A stretch of 64,000 nt of DNA, taken from the NCBI GenBank assembly GCA_036346275.1, contig CM070711.1, positions 67,991,078-68,055,077 on the forward strand, in the 5' to 3' direction. Each line of letters starts with the position of its first letter. Positions within the stretch are counted from its first letter, which is position 1. The translations under genes were made by a program, and so were the position numbers. The stretch is from Otatea glauca (Eukaryota; Streptophyta; Magnoliopsida; Poales; Poaceae). Positions 46,617 to 60,016 of this stretch are shown here, piece after piece. Under the pieces are notes generated by a model. That model saw only the letters and a program-made list of their open reading frames with translations, did not search any database and had not been told where the DNA came from.

Positions 46617-48626
46617 GTCGGTACTCTATTTTATTAATCACTTTTTATAAGGTTGTAAAGTAAGTCTATATTGATGATGCTCTACAATGTATTTACATGA
46701 TTCACCTATCCTCAAGAAGTGTTTCTTAATTGAAATACTAAAATACAAGTGGAATGAGTGCGCATAAAACATCCCTCAAGACATAAGAACAAGTCTTAAG
46801 AGCATACGAGAAACGTTTAGCAAAAAATATTATTGAGCGTTATATCTTCATTTTTGTACTTGCTACGGGCACTGTGATTATTTATTATTAATTGTTATAT
46901 TCATACTTATCTTCTCATTTAATTGATAAGCGGGTGTACTGTCGTCGTAGCGTTAGCGCGGGCACTATACTATCTCATAAGTAGTCGAAGTAGTAGTAGC
47001 CCTCGGAGGGATACTCCTGATAACCCTGGTACTGCTCCTGTGAATAGGCCTCATACGTCGATCCATCATCTTCGCCTTCTAGAAAAAAGGAATAACAAGA
47101 GTAAGTACAGAGTACTCAGCAAGCATTAGATAACAACATGCACTATGATCTTTTCACTCCCATCTAGCCAATTCTTTCCCTCCAAATCCATTTTTACAGA
47201 AACTAGGTTTTTGGTTTCTTTAAAAGTTGGATATTTTAATATTGCAAATCAACTACTGGCACCCGTATATGAGGCAGACGTAGCTTTCGTAGCCTACAAT
47301 TCAGGAGACAAGCTTGAATTCAAGATTTTGACCCTGCACAGGTTCGTACCACTTTATCCATAACGGCCCTATCCTATGAGGCTCCAGAACGTTTATCACT
47401 AATCCCGTATTAGATCTCCAATCCTGTGCTAGAGCGGGGAGCCTCACCTAGGTCATCCCACAACTCGCAGTTACAGTTGTACTCTGGCACCTCCGGCAGT
47501 ACACCTCCGGGGCTTCAATTATACCGCCCACACCTTTGGCACTGTCCTACCTAGGTCATACCAGCATTTCCCAGCTCGACGCCCTTTATAGTTTACCCAT
47601 TGTGGAGATCATAATACTTTCATAGGATAAACTTTTCTGGCAGCAATTTATCTCGTTATAGTTGATACTGAAATACAGCTCATTGCCTGAGTGTAGGTGT
47701 TGGACCTTATATTATAACATATGTAGAGGGCCTCAAAGGCACGGGCAACTCCAGCCTTTCATTGGCACCCTCTACCCACCATATATAGCACTAATACATA
47801 TCCACGACTCCCTTCTTGGACATCTAAACACAGATTCACCATTTGCAACACCACATCACCATCTCATCACTTTTATTCACACACCTCTTCCATCAAATCC
47901 GATTCAACTTTTCAATTTGCAAAAATAGTTTTAATGCAGTGATGCTGTTATTAAGTACACAAAAGCATTTAATAAATATGCTCAAGGAATCTTACCTGGA
48001 ATAAAATTTGAGGGTTCGACCTCGCTCGAAGGTTGGTTCTGATTAGCGGGACGGTTCAAATCGAGCCCTGAAAGCAGAAGATATACTAAGGCAATTAAGG
48101 TGAATTACTTTAATTTGGCGTCCAACCAATTTGCTGATCTGCTGTTCAATTTTATCTGGGCACGGATTAATTAATATAAGTTATCTATTTTTATGCAATC
48201 TGCAAGTCGATCGTAGAAATCGACGCGGTCCGCGGCACGGATTATTTTTCTACCTCTCTACCTTTTTCTCTCTCCATTTTTGTGGGCACCCGAAAATACG
48301 AATAGATCCTCGCTCGTGCGCTGGACTCAGAGGTGACACCCATACTCCACTTAAGTGTATGATCACTGTCACCCAAAAATCCCGTGCATGGAGTATTAAC
48401 CAGATGGCTCTCACTCAAGCAAATATAAGCCACCTAGTTGCACCGTACACACTTACGCAACCACGGAAGTTTCGATTCCATTCTGAACAACCATACCGGG
48501 ATTGAAACCAACTCATCCAAACATAGCACTCGCTGTTCGTCTCAGAATCTTGGTATCGCCCACACTCACCAAGGGGAGCATGAGCAATAGCCAAAGAACG
48601 ATGGTCGCTCGAGTTTATGCATTAGA
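46617..48626 (-). repeat. Diverged minus-strand LTR-like sequence
   Basis: Read on the minus strand, the region around 48060-48000 (cgaaccctcaaattttattcc after a cgag-rich block) and 47130-46950 (gagtactctgtacttactc, then aag-rich and acgtatgagg blocks) follows the order of the middle and end of the solo LTRs at 16.9 and 28.9 kb. Segments near 48300-48560 also resemble their 3' third. No clean ends were found, so this is a truncated or rearranged copy. Confidence 0.35.
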
Positions 48627-51600
48627 TGGTTGAAAAAAATTCCAGATACCCTAGATATGTGTCTAGTACTAGTTCCCAAGATCAACGCCTAGCACCCACA
48701 TATCCCGCATTTGAGATGTATTGCAACACATACACACAAGACTAAGCAGTTGGCATAGCATAAACATAAACTAGAAACTATTACAACTACTTAATATTAC
48801 AAGTAGTGGCCGACCGGCCAAATATTACATGCCAAAAGTAAATTGTAGCGGAGATCACACATATACCAAAAGTAGGACAGCGGTATACCCATCCGTAACC
48901 CATAGTCAACCGACCTGGAAAAGCCCAAGTTCATCCATCAACGTAATCGTTAGACCTCAGAGTAAAGTACGCGTTGTTGCGGCATTCTTCCATACCATTG
49001 TCTATATTGTTTAAATTAAGCAACCGTGAGTACACGTATGTACTTGCAAGATTTTAGTGTATGAAAATATAGTAAATGCATGGCTAGAACAAGGATAACA
49101 AATTTCTACACTAGTCTCATTTTCAGCACAAAACAGATTTTGTTTGCAAATGAATGATTCATAAAACGGTAACGGAATTGTAAAAAGCATTTAATAAGAA
49201 GCTAAATAACAGTAAGTAAAGTTTGTATATATCATTCCATAGCTCTCCTTGGCTGCGAACAGCGAGTAAAAACAGCCACCCTTGGCTCATAACTTTACCA
49301 ACCCATTCCAACACCATTTCCAAAAGTTTTTGCAAAAGCAAGACTATACTTGATAGTATTTTCCCAAGTTGCTCATGACCGTGAGCACGGCTAATTAATT
49401 AGATTTTAATCTCTGTAGAGAGCGTACACTTTACCTACATGACACATTCTAGCAATCATGTCAACCATGCCTCGCGATACTCATCGTTCATGATTTGCTA
49501 GACTATGACAAAACCGTTCAACTAGCTAAAGCTTAGCCTTGCACCAGCAACAGTGATGTTAAACCCTTGCCATGGTCCGAAGATCCGAACCACAATGGTG
49601 CCCCATCGGAAACTCTCCCCGTGGTAAGGCATACACCGTTGTATTGGAATGTTCCTGATGCACGGGAGACGCAGGCAAAACTCCAATATCCCTTCAACGT
49701 TCTTTCCTGGATTGGTTGGCCTGGTTCCAGCCCAAGCTTGTAGAGGGTCCAACGACTAGAGGATACCATGACACTACCAATCGTGCTCTCATGGAGTACT
49801 GGGCCCCAACACCTCGGTGAAGGGAGCACCAACGAGCAATATTACTACTTCGGTCTACCAAAATGCAAGGTTAAATTTCAACTAATTTAATGAGTTTAGG
49901 CTATCCCATACTAGCACATGTGGTTGCACCAAGTCACTTAGGTGATAGCATCAAGTTTGGTCCTTAATTGACCCGAGCAAGAATCTCCCCCTATCTACGC
50001 GTGAGGCCCTTTTCACGCTCAAGTTTAAGTAATAACTCGCCCGCGTTTAAATTATAAGTTTTGAGTTGGATTTTTACCAAATTATAAGAAAACAATACAT
50101 CGGTTCCGCACATTTAGATAAAGTTGCTCAAGCTAGTTTGAAACGTGTCCCATCATTTAAAAGTCGTTCTATTGAGCATGTCTAAGCAAGTGCGTAAGGT
50201 ATTTCGCAAGTATTACCTAAGTGACACTAAATAATGTCTACACTAATACTAGGTTACAATGCCAGGTAATCGGATGACAAGGTAAAGGAAATGCATACAA
50301 TTGAAATTAGCTACCATCAACCACGATATACCAAGTTTAAAACATACACGCATGCATATAGTTTGATAAAACAACTTAACTTTGTAAATATGGGATCAAA
50401 ATGGTCAAAGGAGGGTGCTTTCCTGGTTGCTCTTCATCGGGGTTGTAATCGGGATCGCAATCGGGGTCGTTATCAACTGACTCCGAGACGTCGTGTACGT
50501 GTTTAAACAACAAGAACCGCAGCAAAAGCAAATAACAACGTATCAAATAGGGCAAAAAGAAATCAGATGTAAATACCAAATTAAAGCTTGCCAAGAAGAA
50601 CATGGAGATTTTGGGTTCTTGAATTATTACTTGAACAATGATTTAATTAGAACTTAGTTTATGTAAAACCTTTTATGAATACACTAACTTCTTTCATCGA
50701 TTTCATGAAGCTATAGCTGAGCACATACATAAGGTTATTTACTAATTCAAGAGGCTAAATTTATGTATTTTAGTATCTATAATTTTGAATTCAAGATGCA
50801 AAAATTATTTGGTTTCGCAGAAGGAAGTCACTAGTTATAGTGTTATGCATGAATAGTGCTTAGCCTTAAGTATTTCTGCATAAAAAGTAATCTATGCAAG
50901 TTGGGTCTGCAATTCTGGGTTATTAGCTGCTATTACATGGTTATATGATGATTCTCGCGTTATGGGTACTTTGGTTAAAGGCTTTTAAACTCAACTATTC
51001 CTCCAAAATTTTGCATTTAGACGTGATATTTTATGGGCTGCTGAAAAGGCTTAAGTGATCACTTAGTTTTCGTTTTAACTTTGCGATTGCACTTTACAAG
51101 ATAATTTAACCATTTTTCAGGCATTAGTTGGGGATGTCCCTAAGAGTGTTTTAAAGTTAATTCCGTGATATTTCACTTTTATCCGCGACATTTTTCACAT
51201 AAATGAACATTAGGGCTTATTATGGACTTAATTCAAATTAGGTCTTTTTGCCGACTAACAAGATCTTGACTTTAGGAACATTGTGAAACCAGCCTTTCAT
51301 GACCTAATATTTAGTTATGTCATTTCATTTGCTTGAACTTGAATCCTTAATTATACATCTCTGGTATATGAAATCATATTTTGATTAAAAGGCTAAGTGC
51401 ATACAATGATTGGTTACAATGAGTGTTACTATATTAAGTGACCTGGTCATGCAAGTCTTTTAGGAACTAACTTTTCATATATTAGCATCTATTCACAGCA
51501 ACTATCTATATTTCAGCTTTTGTATAAAAAAAGTATAGTTACTTAGGAACTTGGCTCATCCTAAGTTAATTGTTAATTATTTCACCATGAATAGATTATA

Positions 51601-54391
51601 TGGACCTATAGGATGATTCAAAGCCGACCTCACATATAGCATCCTTTGTTTGTGACATTTTGCTTATATCCTTTTCCTTTATACATGGAGAACAATTCAT
51701 TTATAAAACTGGATTTAAACTAAACGTGAAATTCTTTTGCATATCTAAGGTTGCTATTGTCATTACTAAGCTTAAGAATTGATTTTATCAAGGTTCCAAT
51801 TCATTTGTTCCGTCTTAGCTATTTTGGTCTCTATGCATTGAAATACAATTCTTTTTCAAATTTAAATTAAACTAGGTTCTAATCTATATATTTTGTATAA
51901 ATGGGTTTATTAGGGTCTCAAGAGCATAAGAAAATAATTTCATGATTTTCAGCATCTAGGGTCTTTCAAATTTTGTATAAAGACCATATCAAGGTTTATT
52001 TCAAATTTGAATTTAAATAATACAAAATCAGGTTCAGAAATAAATATTTTTGCATATTTAGGATCCTTGAGGCTCTAGGAGTGTATCTAAACTAGTTTTA
52101 CCCGAATTTGAATTCATTTGGTTCATATTTTGACCATTTGATTTTGTATGCAAGAGAGGCTTCCCACATTCATTTTTTGATTCAATTTGCATTCAAATCT
52201 AAATGTTTTTGTAGAAATGGGACATCCATGGATACAGGAACATGTGGGATTAATTTCATGATTTTTGGAGTCATGGATTACATAGTTGCTTCATGATACC
52301 AAAAAGAAACTTTTGATCAAACTCGATTTAAATAATTAAACTGCAATCAACATATGAATTTTTTTATTGCATATTCTGAATCCTTATTGCCTAATTTAAA
52401 TTTAGAAACTGAGTTTGCTTCATTTGGACATTCATAAAATGAAATTTCAAGGATTTGAACCCTAGACCTCTCGATTTTGGCGACAAGTCCCTACCACTGG
52501 GCTGCATGCCTTCTTGTGACAAGGCTACATGCAAAAATACTTATGCTCACCTACACTTACCCTAAAGCTTCACTCGGTTGGCAATGGAGTTTGGCAGCGC
52601 TGGCTCTAGACTTGGCTGGGCTCTCTCAGGGATGGCTGTTGGAGAGAACGAGGGCTTCTGGAGGGGAGGAAGGAGCAGCGTGGAGGTCCGGCCGAGCTGG
52701 AGAGGAGCGTCGTGGGGGAGAGCGAAATGCTGTAGTTCTCCTGGGGCGGCTGGGTAAGGCTAGAGCTTGCTCCTCCGTGCGCATCTGTTGGGAGAAGAAG
52801 ATGGCCAGAGGCTGCAGCGGCTCGTTGGCTGGAGCTGCAAATGAGCAGGAGAAGGTTGATCAGTGGATGGCCTGAGTGCTATGGTTTGGCCAAACAAACT
52901 GTACTACACCGAGTTGCGGGATTAAGCTTTGCCCGGTTCTGGAGCTCACGTTGAGGAGTAATTGCACGGCAGGGAACGGCCAACGTGGACGTCGATCCTG
53001 GTGGCTCGCGGTGGAATCTGCATGGATGAAATGTGCACAGGCTCAGGCAATCAGGCTAACTTCGGTAGGAACTAAGGCAAGGAACTCACCTAATGTCTAC
53101 ATACGCGGAAGAGGGGCTCGCTGCCTTGTTTCAGCTCTGGCGAGCTCGCAGCAGAGGGAAGCAAATGCGCAGCGAGCAAAAGGCGAGGTGAATGGCTTCA
53201 ACGGCTTTATGGCAATGCACCGGAGTGGTTAGAGCCAGGGCATGGGCAAGGGGACGGAGCTCGCGAGGGTCAGGGCGCGGCGGCTGCATGGCAGAAGGCT
53301 CCAGGAGTCCACACGCATGGATCAGCAAGGAGGAGGGAGGAAGAGAGGAGAGATGCTAGGGTGGCTGGCAGGTGGGGCCTTTGGCCGGGAAGCCCACTGG
53401 CAGCGAGACCAGCCGAGCATTGCGTCGAGCACGTTGGCTGCGTTTTGGAACTCCCTCCATAAAGACGATGTTAGGTTTGGTAGTTGGAGACGCTCAAAGA
53501 TGGCCCTAGCGGATTGGAAAAATTCACGTAGTGAGATCAATGTTTGTAGTTTCCATTCCCTTTGGTTTCATTCAAGTTTATGAACAAGAATTCTTCAAAC
53601 TTGAGTGATTTGCAATCTACTTTTCATTTTATTTGAGGATGAATATGAATTCAAGAATTCTTGAAACTTTTCGAGAGGCTTTACTATGGGCTAGGGTGTC
53701 TTGTGTAAAATTTTTAGATTAAAGTCTTGCATATTTATTTTCTAATAATTCTGATATTGCAGCTTTCAGCTTTTCTTGTTTTATGTTTTTCATTTATAAA
53801 AGGCATTACATGTAATTATTAATTTTTGATGTTTTTACCAGAGGTTAATATTATTACGAGAAATACTTGGTAAAATTTTCAACTAGAGATAAGCTTTGAT
53901 TATTTCTGTAAAATTCTGTCATGCCACTGGTTTGAGGTCAAAACATGTCACTTCACTATTTACTTCTTTACCTAATTCATTAAAAATCTTTTGACAACTG
54001 AAAATATGTGATGGAGACTTCTCAAAGTTTAATGGAATTTTTTCTGGATTTTTACCTTTTTACTTTTACTCTTTTACTAATTTCATTAATTGATTTTTCT
54101 TTTAAAGTCAAAAATCCAAGAATAATTAATAAGGTTGGAAGAGTTTCAGAAAAGATGGGAATTAAAAATAATAATACATTTTCAACTTATTTTCAAGGTT
54201 TGTTTATTTTGTACGAAAAACTTTAATGCAATATCCCGATCTTTTCTTTTAGGTTGAAATACAAGAAAGTAATAGGAAAAAGATAATATTTAGAATGAAA
54301 ATCTTGATTTCAGTTGTAATATTTGTTCAATTCCATTTTCAAATTTCAAATTTTTTATTTTTTCTATTTTTGAAATTTTTGGGATGTTACA
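48627..54391 (-). mobile_element. Minus-strand LTR of the solo-LTR family
   Basis: On the minus strand the sequence starts TGTAACATCCC at 54391, followed by an AT-rich part, a GC-rich part (53420-52470), then at about 50500 the gacgtc...gatgaagagcaacc block and the ggaaagcaccctcctttgac sequence matching ggcaagcatcccctttgatc of the 4.1-kb LTR. Further on come ttgggaactagtactag and ggtatctgg, matching the 3' end of that LTR. The lower end near 48627 is estimated from this alignment; no 5-bp duplication was confirmed. At over 5 kb it would be the longest copy, possibly because of insertions between 50.5 and 52.4 kb. Frames in 52.4-53.6 kb have no domain. Confidence 0.55.
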
Positions 54392-56635
54392 ATTTTCTCT
54401 CTTTCCTTTTTCTTTCTTCTCTTCTTCTTTACCCTTTTCTTTTTCTCAGTTTTTGGCCAGTCAGGCCGAGAGCCTCTCAGCTCTGCCGCCCCTTCTCCTT
54501 TTTTTGCTCTGGACCACACACTACTCCTCTCCCTACTCTACCTCATCTCCTCCCTCTACCCATGGCTTGCTTCTACTCGTGCTCTTCCTCCCCTCTTTTC
54601 CCGGTCGGCTTCGCCTCTGCGACTCCTCCCCTACCCGATCGACCTCATCTCCTGCGCCACTCGACCGCCGGCCTCTCTGGATCAAGCCTGACCCCTCCTC
54701 CAGCCCAGCCGGATTCGGCTTGGCCTCACCTCGCCGCCTCTGCGCCTTGCTTTGGGCCGTGGCTACCGCCCACCAGCCAAGACTGCTTGGCCCGACGCTG
54801 GCCGCCCATTGTCTCCTTGATCTTGTTGCTCGGCTGCGGCTTTCCCCCATGGTGCCTTCGTCGATGACCGACCATCTCCCCCCTTCTGCACCGCTCAGCG
54901 CCAGCCTCCCCTGCCGTGGCCGAGCTACTCCTCTACCCTCTACTCTATGCTAGGGTTCCCTGCTACCCTCATTTCGATTTTTATGATTCTTGCTTTGCTT
55001 GTTTTACTGATGTTGCTAAAAAAACTGTTGCTAAAAAAAATTGGGGTCTATGATGAACGTTGGGATGGCTTACATAAGGAAGGAAGGAGGAGCTACTAGC
55101 CCTTCACTGCCCTAATGGCTATCCCGACCACTGAGACCACGTGGGTAACACCCGATCTATCATCTCCCCTACTTCATTGGCTGCATACTACCCCGATCTA
55201 TCACTTGTGCATACAAATGGGTATTGTTGCTACTATTCTTACTAATGGCAGTGTGCACCTGTGATCGGTTGGGATGGTGTGCACTGATGGTTGAGGTTGA
55301 TGATGGGAGGAAGAGGTTGTAGACACTCTTGGCCGAGCTAGCTTCTGGACTACCTCCTCTTCTGGTGGTTCTCCACTTCCTCTTCTGGATGTCCTTCCAT
55401 TCCTTTTCTGGATGCCTTCCTCTTCTGGCCGTCTTGCTTGCTTGCTTCGGTTGGAAGATTGTGTTGGTTCTTGGATGGAAAGTGGAAATGGGGAGGCTTG
55501 CCTTGGACTGTATCGATTTGTGTGTGGCAATGGCGGAAAGAAATGTGCTGGCTTTGGGCATTCGGCTGGCAATGCCACTGGCTTTATTCACCTTACTGCT
55601 GCCCCTTTTACCTCTCCTGCCCTTGGGTTTTTACTACTCTCTATTTACCCTATGGGCACTACGATCATTTCTCACTCAGAAATATTAACGGTACCCGCAA
55701 CCGTATCAGGTAAGCTATAACGTGCTGAATGATGAATCCGGAACTAGCGAGAGGTGACTGTCTGGATCCCGGACAGGTCAGGTACCTCGATGAGCGATAC
55801 CATTACTGCGGGACTGACAGCACTCTCTAAACCCTATATTTTATTTTCTTGCCTAATCACATATTTATTGCTTAATTACTTCTTTACTTTATTTAATTAA
55901 ACTGATAACCCCGGGTTATCACAAGATTAACCGGTACCAAAGGGTAGCTAGGCCAGGAACTGAGGAAACAATGAGGGCTTTGAGCCGACATGAAATACTT
56001 GCGGATTGCACATAAAGCATTTTATTTTATTTTTGACCCAGGGGGAAAAGAGCCCCCGTTTTTATTGACAAAAATATTTACTACAAAGTCTGATACTTCA
56101 ACAACGTTTTCATGCAATTGATACCATGTAGAAACTATCACCGCTACATAGTCCCATGTTGCAACAACATAAAAACTGACTCAGATAACCGAAACATATA
56201 CATTTATTTGGCGATTAGATAAATGAAAGATCATGTGGAGGTCTTCCTATGTTGGTGATGAGTATTTAACTGTATTTGAGTTAGGAATATGATTTACTGG
56301 ATAATTACTGTATATCATTGTGGGCATTGCTATGTGATGGGTTTCCTTATTTTTTATGGTTGCAGTACGACGGTGCTAGGTCATGGTGAGGCGGAGGATG
56401 ACCGGGACTAAACGAGATGCGCCGGAGGTCCAGACGGTCGAGAATCGCCGGAGTATGACCGGAGACGGAGTTGTTGCGAGTCTAGAAGACAAGGGAACGG
56501 CTGAGAAGCTAACTAGGAGCTGCTCGGATCAAGGAGGGCCGTCGGATCGCGGTCTAGAAGATAGAGTAGTGGGTCTAGTTAGTATGCTTTGAAAAGCGTG
56601 CAAACCTGGTTATGTGTGTGGGTTTCGGGTTAGCC
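54392..56635. other. Pyrimidine- and GC-rich stretch without a supported gene
   Basis: 54,400-54,960 is CT- and GC-rich and open in two overlapping frames, without domains. 55,330-55,690 is open on both strands, also without domains. 55,720-55,960 carries gactgtctggatcccggaca-type palindromic words. At 56041-56057 ggggg and ccccc flank a 7-nt A/G spacer in front of a T run, a small hairpin. These look like parts of LTR retrotransposons, but no borders are clear. Confidence 0.35.
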
Positions 56636-56950
56636 CATGTATGAGTAAGTGAGTTAATCCTAACCCTTGATGGTGATCTTTAGGGTAGAAGGAACTCTTC
56701 ATCCATGCATGAGTAAGTGAGTTAATTCTAGCTCTTGATGGTGATCCTTAAGGTAGAAGGAACTCTTAATCCATGCATGAGTGAGTGAGTCAATCCTAGC
56801 CCTAGATGGTGATCCTTAGGGTATAAGGAACTCCTCATCCATGTATGATGATGTTCTTTAGAATAGAAGGAACTCTTCGTCAATGCATGAGTGAGTCAAT
56901 CTCAACCTTTGGTGAGGTTCCTTATGATAGAAAGAACTCATCCAAGGGTG
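56636..56950 (+). repeat. ~68-bp tandem repeat upstream of a TATA box
   Basis: Units begin catgcatgagtgagtgag (or a variant) at 56636, 56705, 56772 and 56840, with a shorter unit at 56882. Each continues with aatcctagccct, gatggtgatcctta and gaaggaactcttc. Repeats directly upstream of a TATA box are typical of retrotransposon U3 regions. Confidence 0.8.
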
Positions 56951-56969
56951 GAGGATGACTCATGAGTAG

Positions 56970-56977
56970 TATAAATA
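56970..56977 (+). promoter_or_regulatory. TATA box, LTR-like promoter
   Basis: TATAAATA in gagtagtataaatagagag follows the tandem repeat. Downstream lies cccactggaagg and, at about 57060-57090, a cttctagaaatgaaag-type region that could be R/U5. No coding region follows within 3 kb, so this may be a solo LTR; its ends were not identified. Confidence 0.5.
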
Positions 56978-57099
56978 GAGAGGGAGGGGTAGCTCTCCCC
57001 ACTGGAAGGTTTTTGAGGTTTTGTGCTCCTTTGAGCTTTGCCCACTTTGTTGTGTGGCTTTGTAAACCTCCCTTCTAGAAATGAAAGTTTAATCCATTC

Positions 57100-60016
57100 C
57101 ACTCTTTTCTGAATTTAATTTCAGCATTTACATTATGTATTAAATTCAGTATTTAAATTCCGCAATTTACATTCTCGCAAGTTGTATTTGCCTCCTCCTT
57201 CTACGTGTTTTTTAAATTTCGCAATTTAATTTCTTGCAATTTACATTCTCGCAAGTTGAATTTAGCTCCCCTCCTTCTACTTGCTTGTGCTTTTTGTGCC
57301 AAGGATGTATGGTTGATGGATGAATCTTCTTTAGATCATATCCTCATCATCTAGGCAATCCTTTGCAAGATCTCGATCTTATTTTTGTTTCTTGTGTTCT
57401 TGCTTGCCGTGACAAGTGGGAGAATATCAAAGATCATCTTGATCATCACAACCCCACGAGCAAGTTGAAGACCAAGATTTTCTCAGTGTTGCTCCTTTGC
57501 GGTTGAGTGGTTCAAGTGAGGTTTTAGTTGGATCCATTAAATGAGAAAAATTTTAAATTGTGATTATTCACTCCTTTCTGATCGTCATTTCGGTCCTTCA
57601 ATAAACACCGAATCACCACCATCATCCTGACCACAGCATCACATAAAACATTTTTGTTGTGAATCGGAAATTCTTAGCAATTGCATTTAGCCCACGCAAT
57701 TGAGTGGGTTACTTGGAAAAACAGAATTCCTTTTGTAAAATGAGGCGACGCAGCACAGAATCAAGAAAAGGGATTTAAGTGATTAAACCCTCGAGTCTGA
57801 TCCGCAAAACACCACTACTGAACAACAGTACCAAGTTCATTGTAGCAAAGTTAGTAATGATTAATGTCAGATAATACTACTACTTTGATGCACTAGTAGT
57901 TTTCATTTTTTAAGAAAAAAGAGAAGAGTTGCTGAATGCTGACTACAGCTCTTGACCCTTGTTCAGGTGTGCATAGTCCTCTAAGGATTAGAGGATCAAA
58001 AGTACCCACAGCACCAAAAGACGACAATTATTCCAAGTATTTAACTATTTGCCAGCATGAAGCCGGGGACACCAGAAAGTAGAATGAAATTACAGTTTAG
58101 CAAGTTAAAATGTGAACTATGCCAAAGTACAGAAACTTGACACACGGTATGGTACTAAGTGAAGCACTGTGATGGCAGACATAGTAAGGTAGGGATGGCA
58201 TAGTAAGGTAGGCACAAATACACCTTTTGCTAATTTATCAGCAACGGCAGTGGCTGCCCCTGAACTGAATAGTCAAGAAAAATGAGCGTCACTGCCCCTG
58301 AACTGATCACTCAAAGAGGACTTATCTGTAATTGCAAAAAAACTGTGCAAAACAAAATGTTTCAAAGAGATTTCTAAGGACTAAGGTGCAAAAAGTATAT
58401 TTACGATCAAGTGATCAACAGAGGTGACACCTAAACGACATGGCGCTTGACTATGGAAAGGATAACACCTAGAAACATCAGCTATTGAATTTACAACAAG
58501 GTGGGTTGGAGGGTTTAGTAGTTTGGTGCTAACAGATAATCTGTACAAGCCAGCTAGAACGTAAGAAGAAAACAGCCACATAGGCAACTGCCTCCTTTGC
58601 ATATCAGATTCACACAAAACACAGCCTTATTGTCATCACATAACACTGAAAGCTTAAGTCATGATAGTACTAAGTGTTAGAAATTGGTCTATTGGATGGC
58701 CCATTTCTTTTAATTCCAAAGCATGCATGGTTTAATACTATATTGCCTAATCAAATAGAGGAAAGTCAACTTAAAAAGTGAAGTCCTTGCCACCTCTTGA
58801 TTAATTACACTTGGCATGAGAATGACATAGAGTGGATAGTGGCTAAACACACGCACGCACGCGCGTTCGCGTATTTTCGAGTGAAAATTCGCGTGACTTG
58901 TGACGAGCGTCGTAGTGTGTCTCCTAGCACTTTGAATTCATCTTTTGTTTTGCTGAACCTTGCAATTATCTCTCCATTCAATCTATTTAAATGCGATTTA
59001 AACATCTCTTTCAATTTAGTGTAATTGATATAAACGCCGTCAGTTACTAATGAGTTAATTGATATTATGTTGTCAGTTACTAGTAACTGTCGCATTTAAC
59101 TGACATAATGTGATCAGTTACTGGTGCGTGTGTATATAAGCTCCTGGAGACGTCTAGGACAGAGACATTGAATTCCTCCTCCATTCTTCCTCCTCATCTC
59201 TGATTTGCTATACTATTGTGTTGAGCTGTTGAACCTTGCCGGCCTTCCTCCTTGGCGTGCACTGTGAAGGAGGATGAGCGGTATCTCCGAGTCATTGCCG
59301 CAGAGTTCACCTGCACGGGGCGGCAATAAGGTTTCTAGGCAGCGCATCAGCGCGACCGCTCTACTTCTTCCTCGACATCGACTACTTCCACGACCGCGTC
59401 TACGCTGCGCTGCTCCCCATTCTTCAGCAAGCCCAGTTATAAGTAGTTCGTGTGATAAATTGACTCCGTTAATATATAATTCTTGAGTATATTCTGAAGT
59501 ACAATGTGTTACCTGTTGTTTTATGCATCTCTAGTCTTGTGGTACATTTGCCTCAATATAAAATCTAGAATAAAAATATTACACCAATTTCCAACACTAA
59601 GTTGCATATTTTTACCATCACAAAACAAACAATAACAGCTGTTTGTTTGGTAGCTTTAGTACAAACACCCTCTGGTGTCCCATTGCACATAAACTATTTC
59701 ACTACTAGACAAGTCATCCAACCTATGGATAGAATAGGCATGAGTTGATCTGAGGAAGTTAGCCATTACCTGAAATGTATAATTCATATTTGAGGACTAC
59801 AATTGTTCATATCTAGAACCTTCAGTTTTTTTCACTTTATTGTTCAGGTCTGTCATCCTTGTTGTTCAACACATTCTGTATACTTTGCAAGCCCGTGTTT
59901 TTTAAGCTCATTAATTGTCTGATGGATTCGCAGTTGCTCCAGCCAACAAATGTGATTCTGCCCGTCAGCCACGCCAAGAACCTCTGAAGATGACACATCA
60001 CCTTCCCCGCACAACA
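57100..60016. other. No gene seen
   Basis: AT-rich sequence with short frames. 57,120-57,270 has two direct copies of gcaatttacattctcgcaag. 59,040-59,130 repeats cagttact words. The minus-strand frame at 58805-59095 starts with ATG and reads MRQLLVTDNIISINSLVTDG, but no family is recognised and I do not call a gene. Confidence 0.4.

Noticed and set aside
52440..52510. ggatttgaaccc followed by a tRNA-like spacing, minus strand
   Set aside because: A B-box-like word is present but no foldable tRNA; it lies in the minus-strand LTR.
56041..56070. ggggg-loop-ccccc hairpin followed by T run, like a bacterial terminator
   Set aside because: The window is a plant nuclear genome; the motif is probably part of a retrotransposon.
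56383..56592. 69-codon ATG frame of charged composition
   Set aside because: Short, no recognised domain, and located between LTR-like segments.
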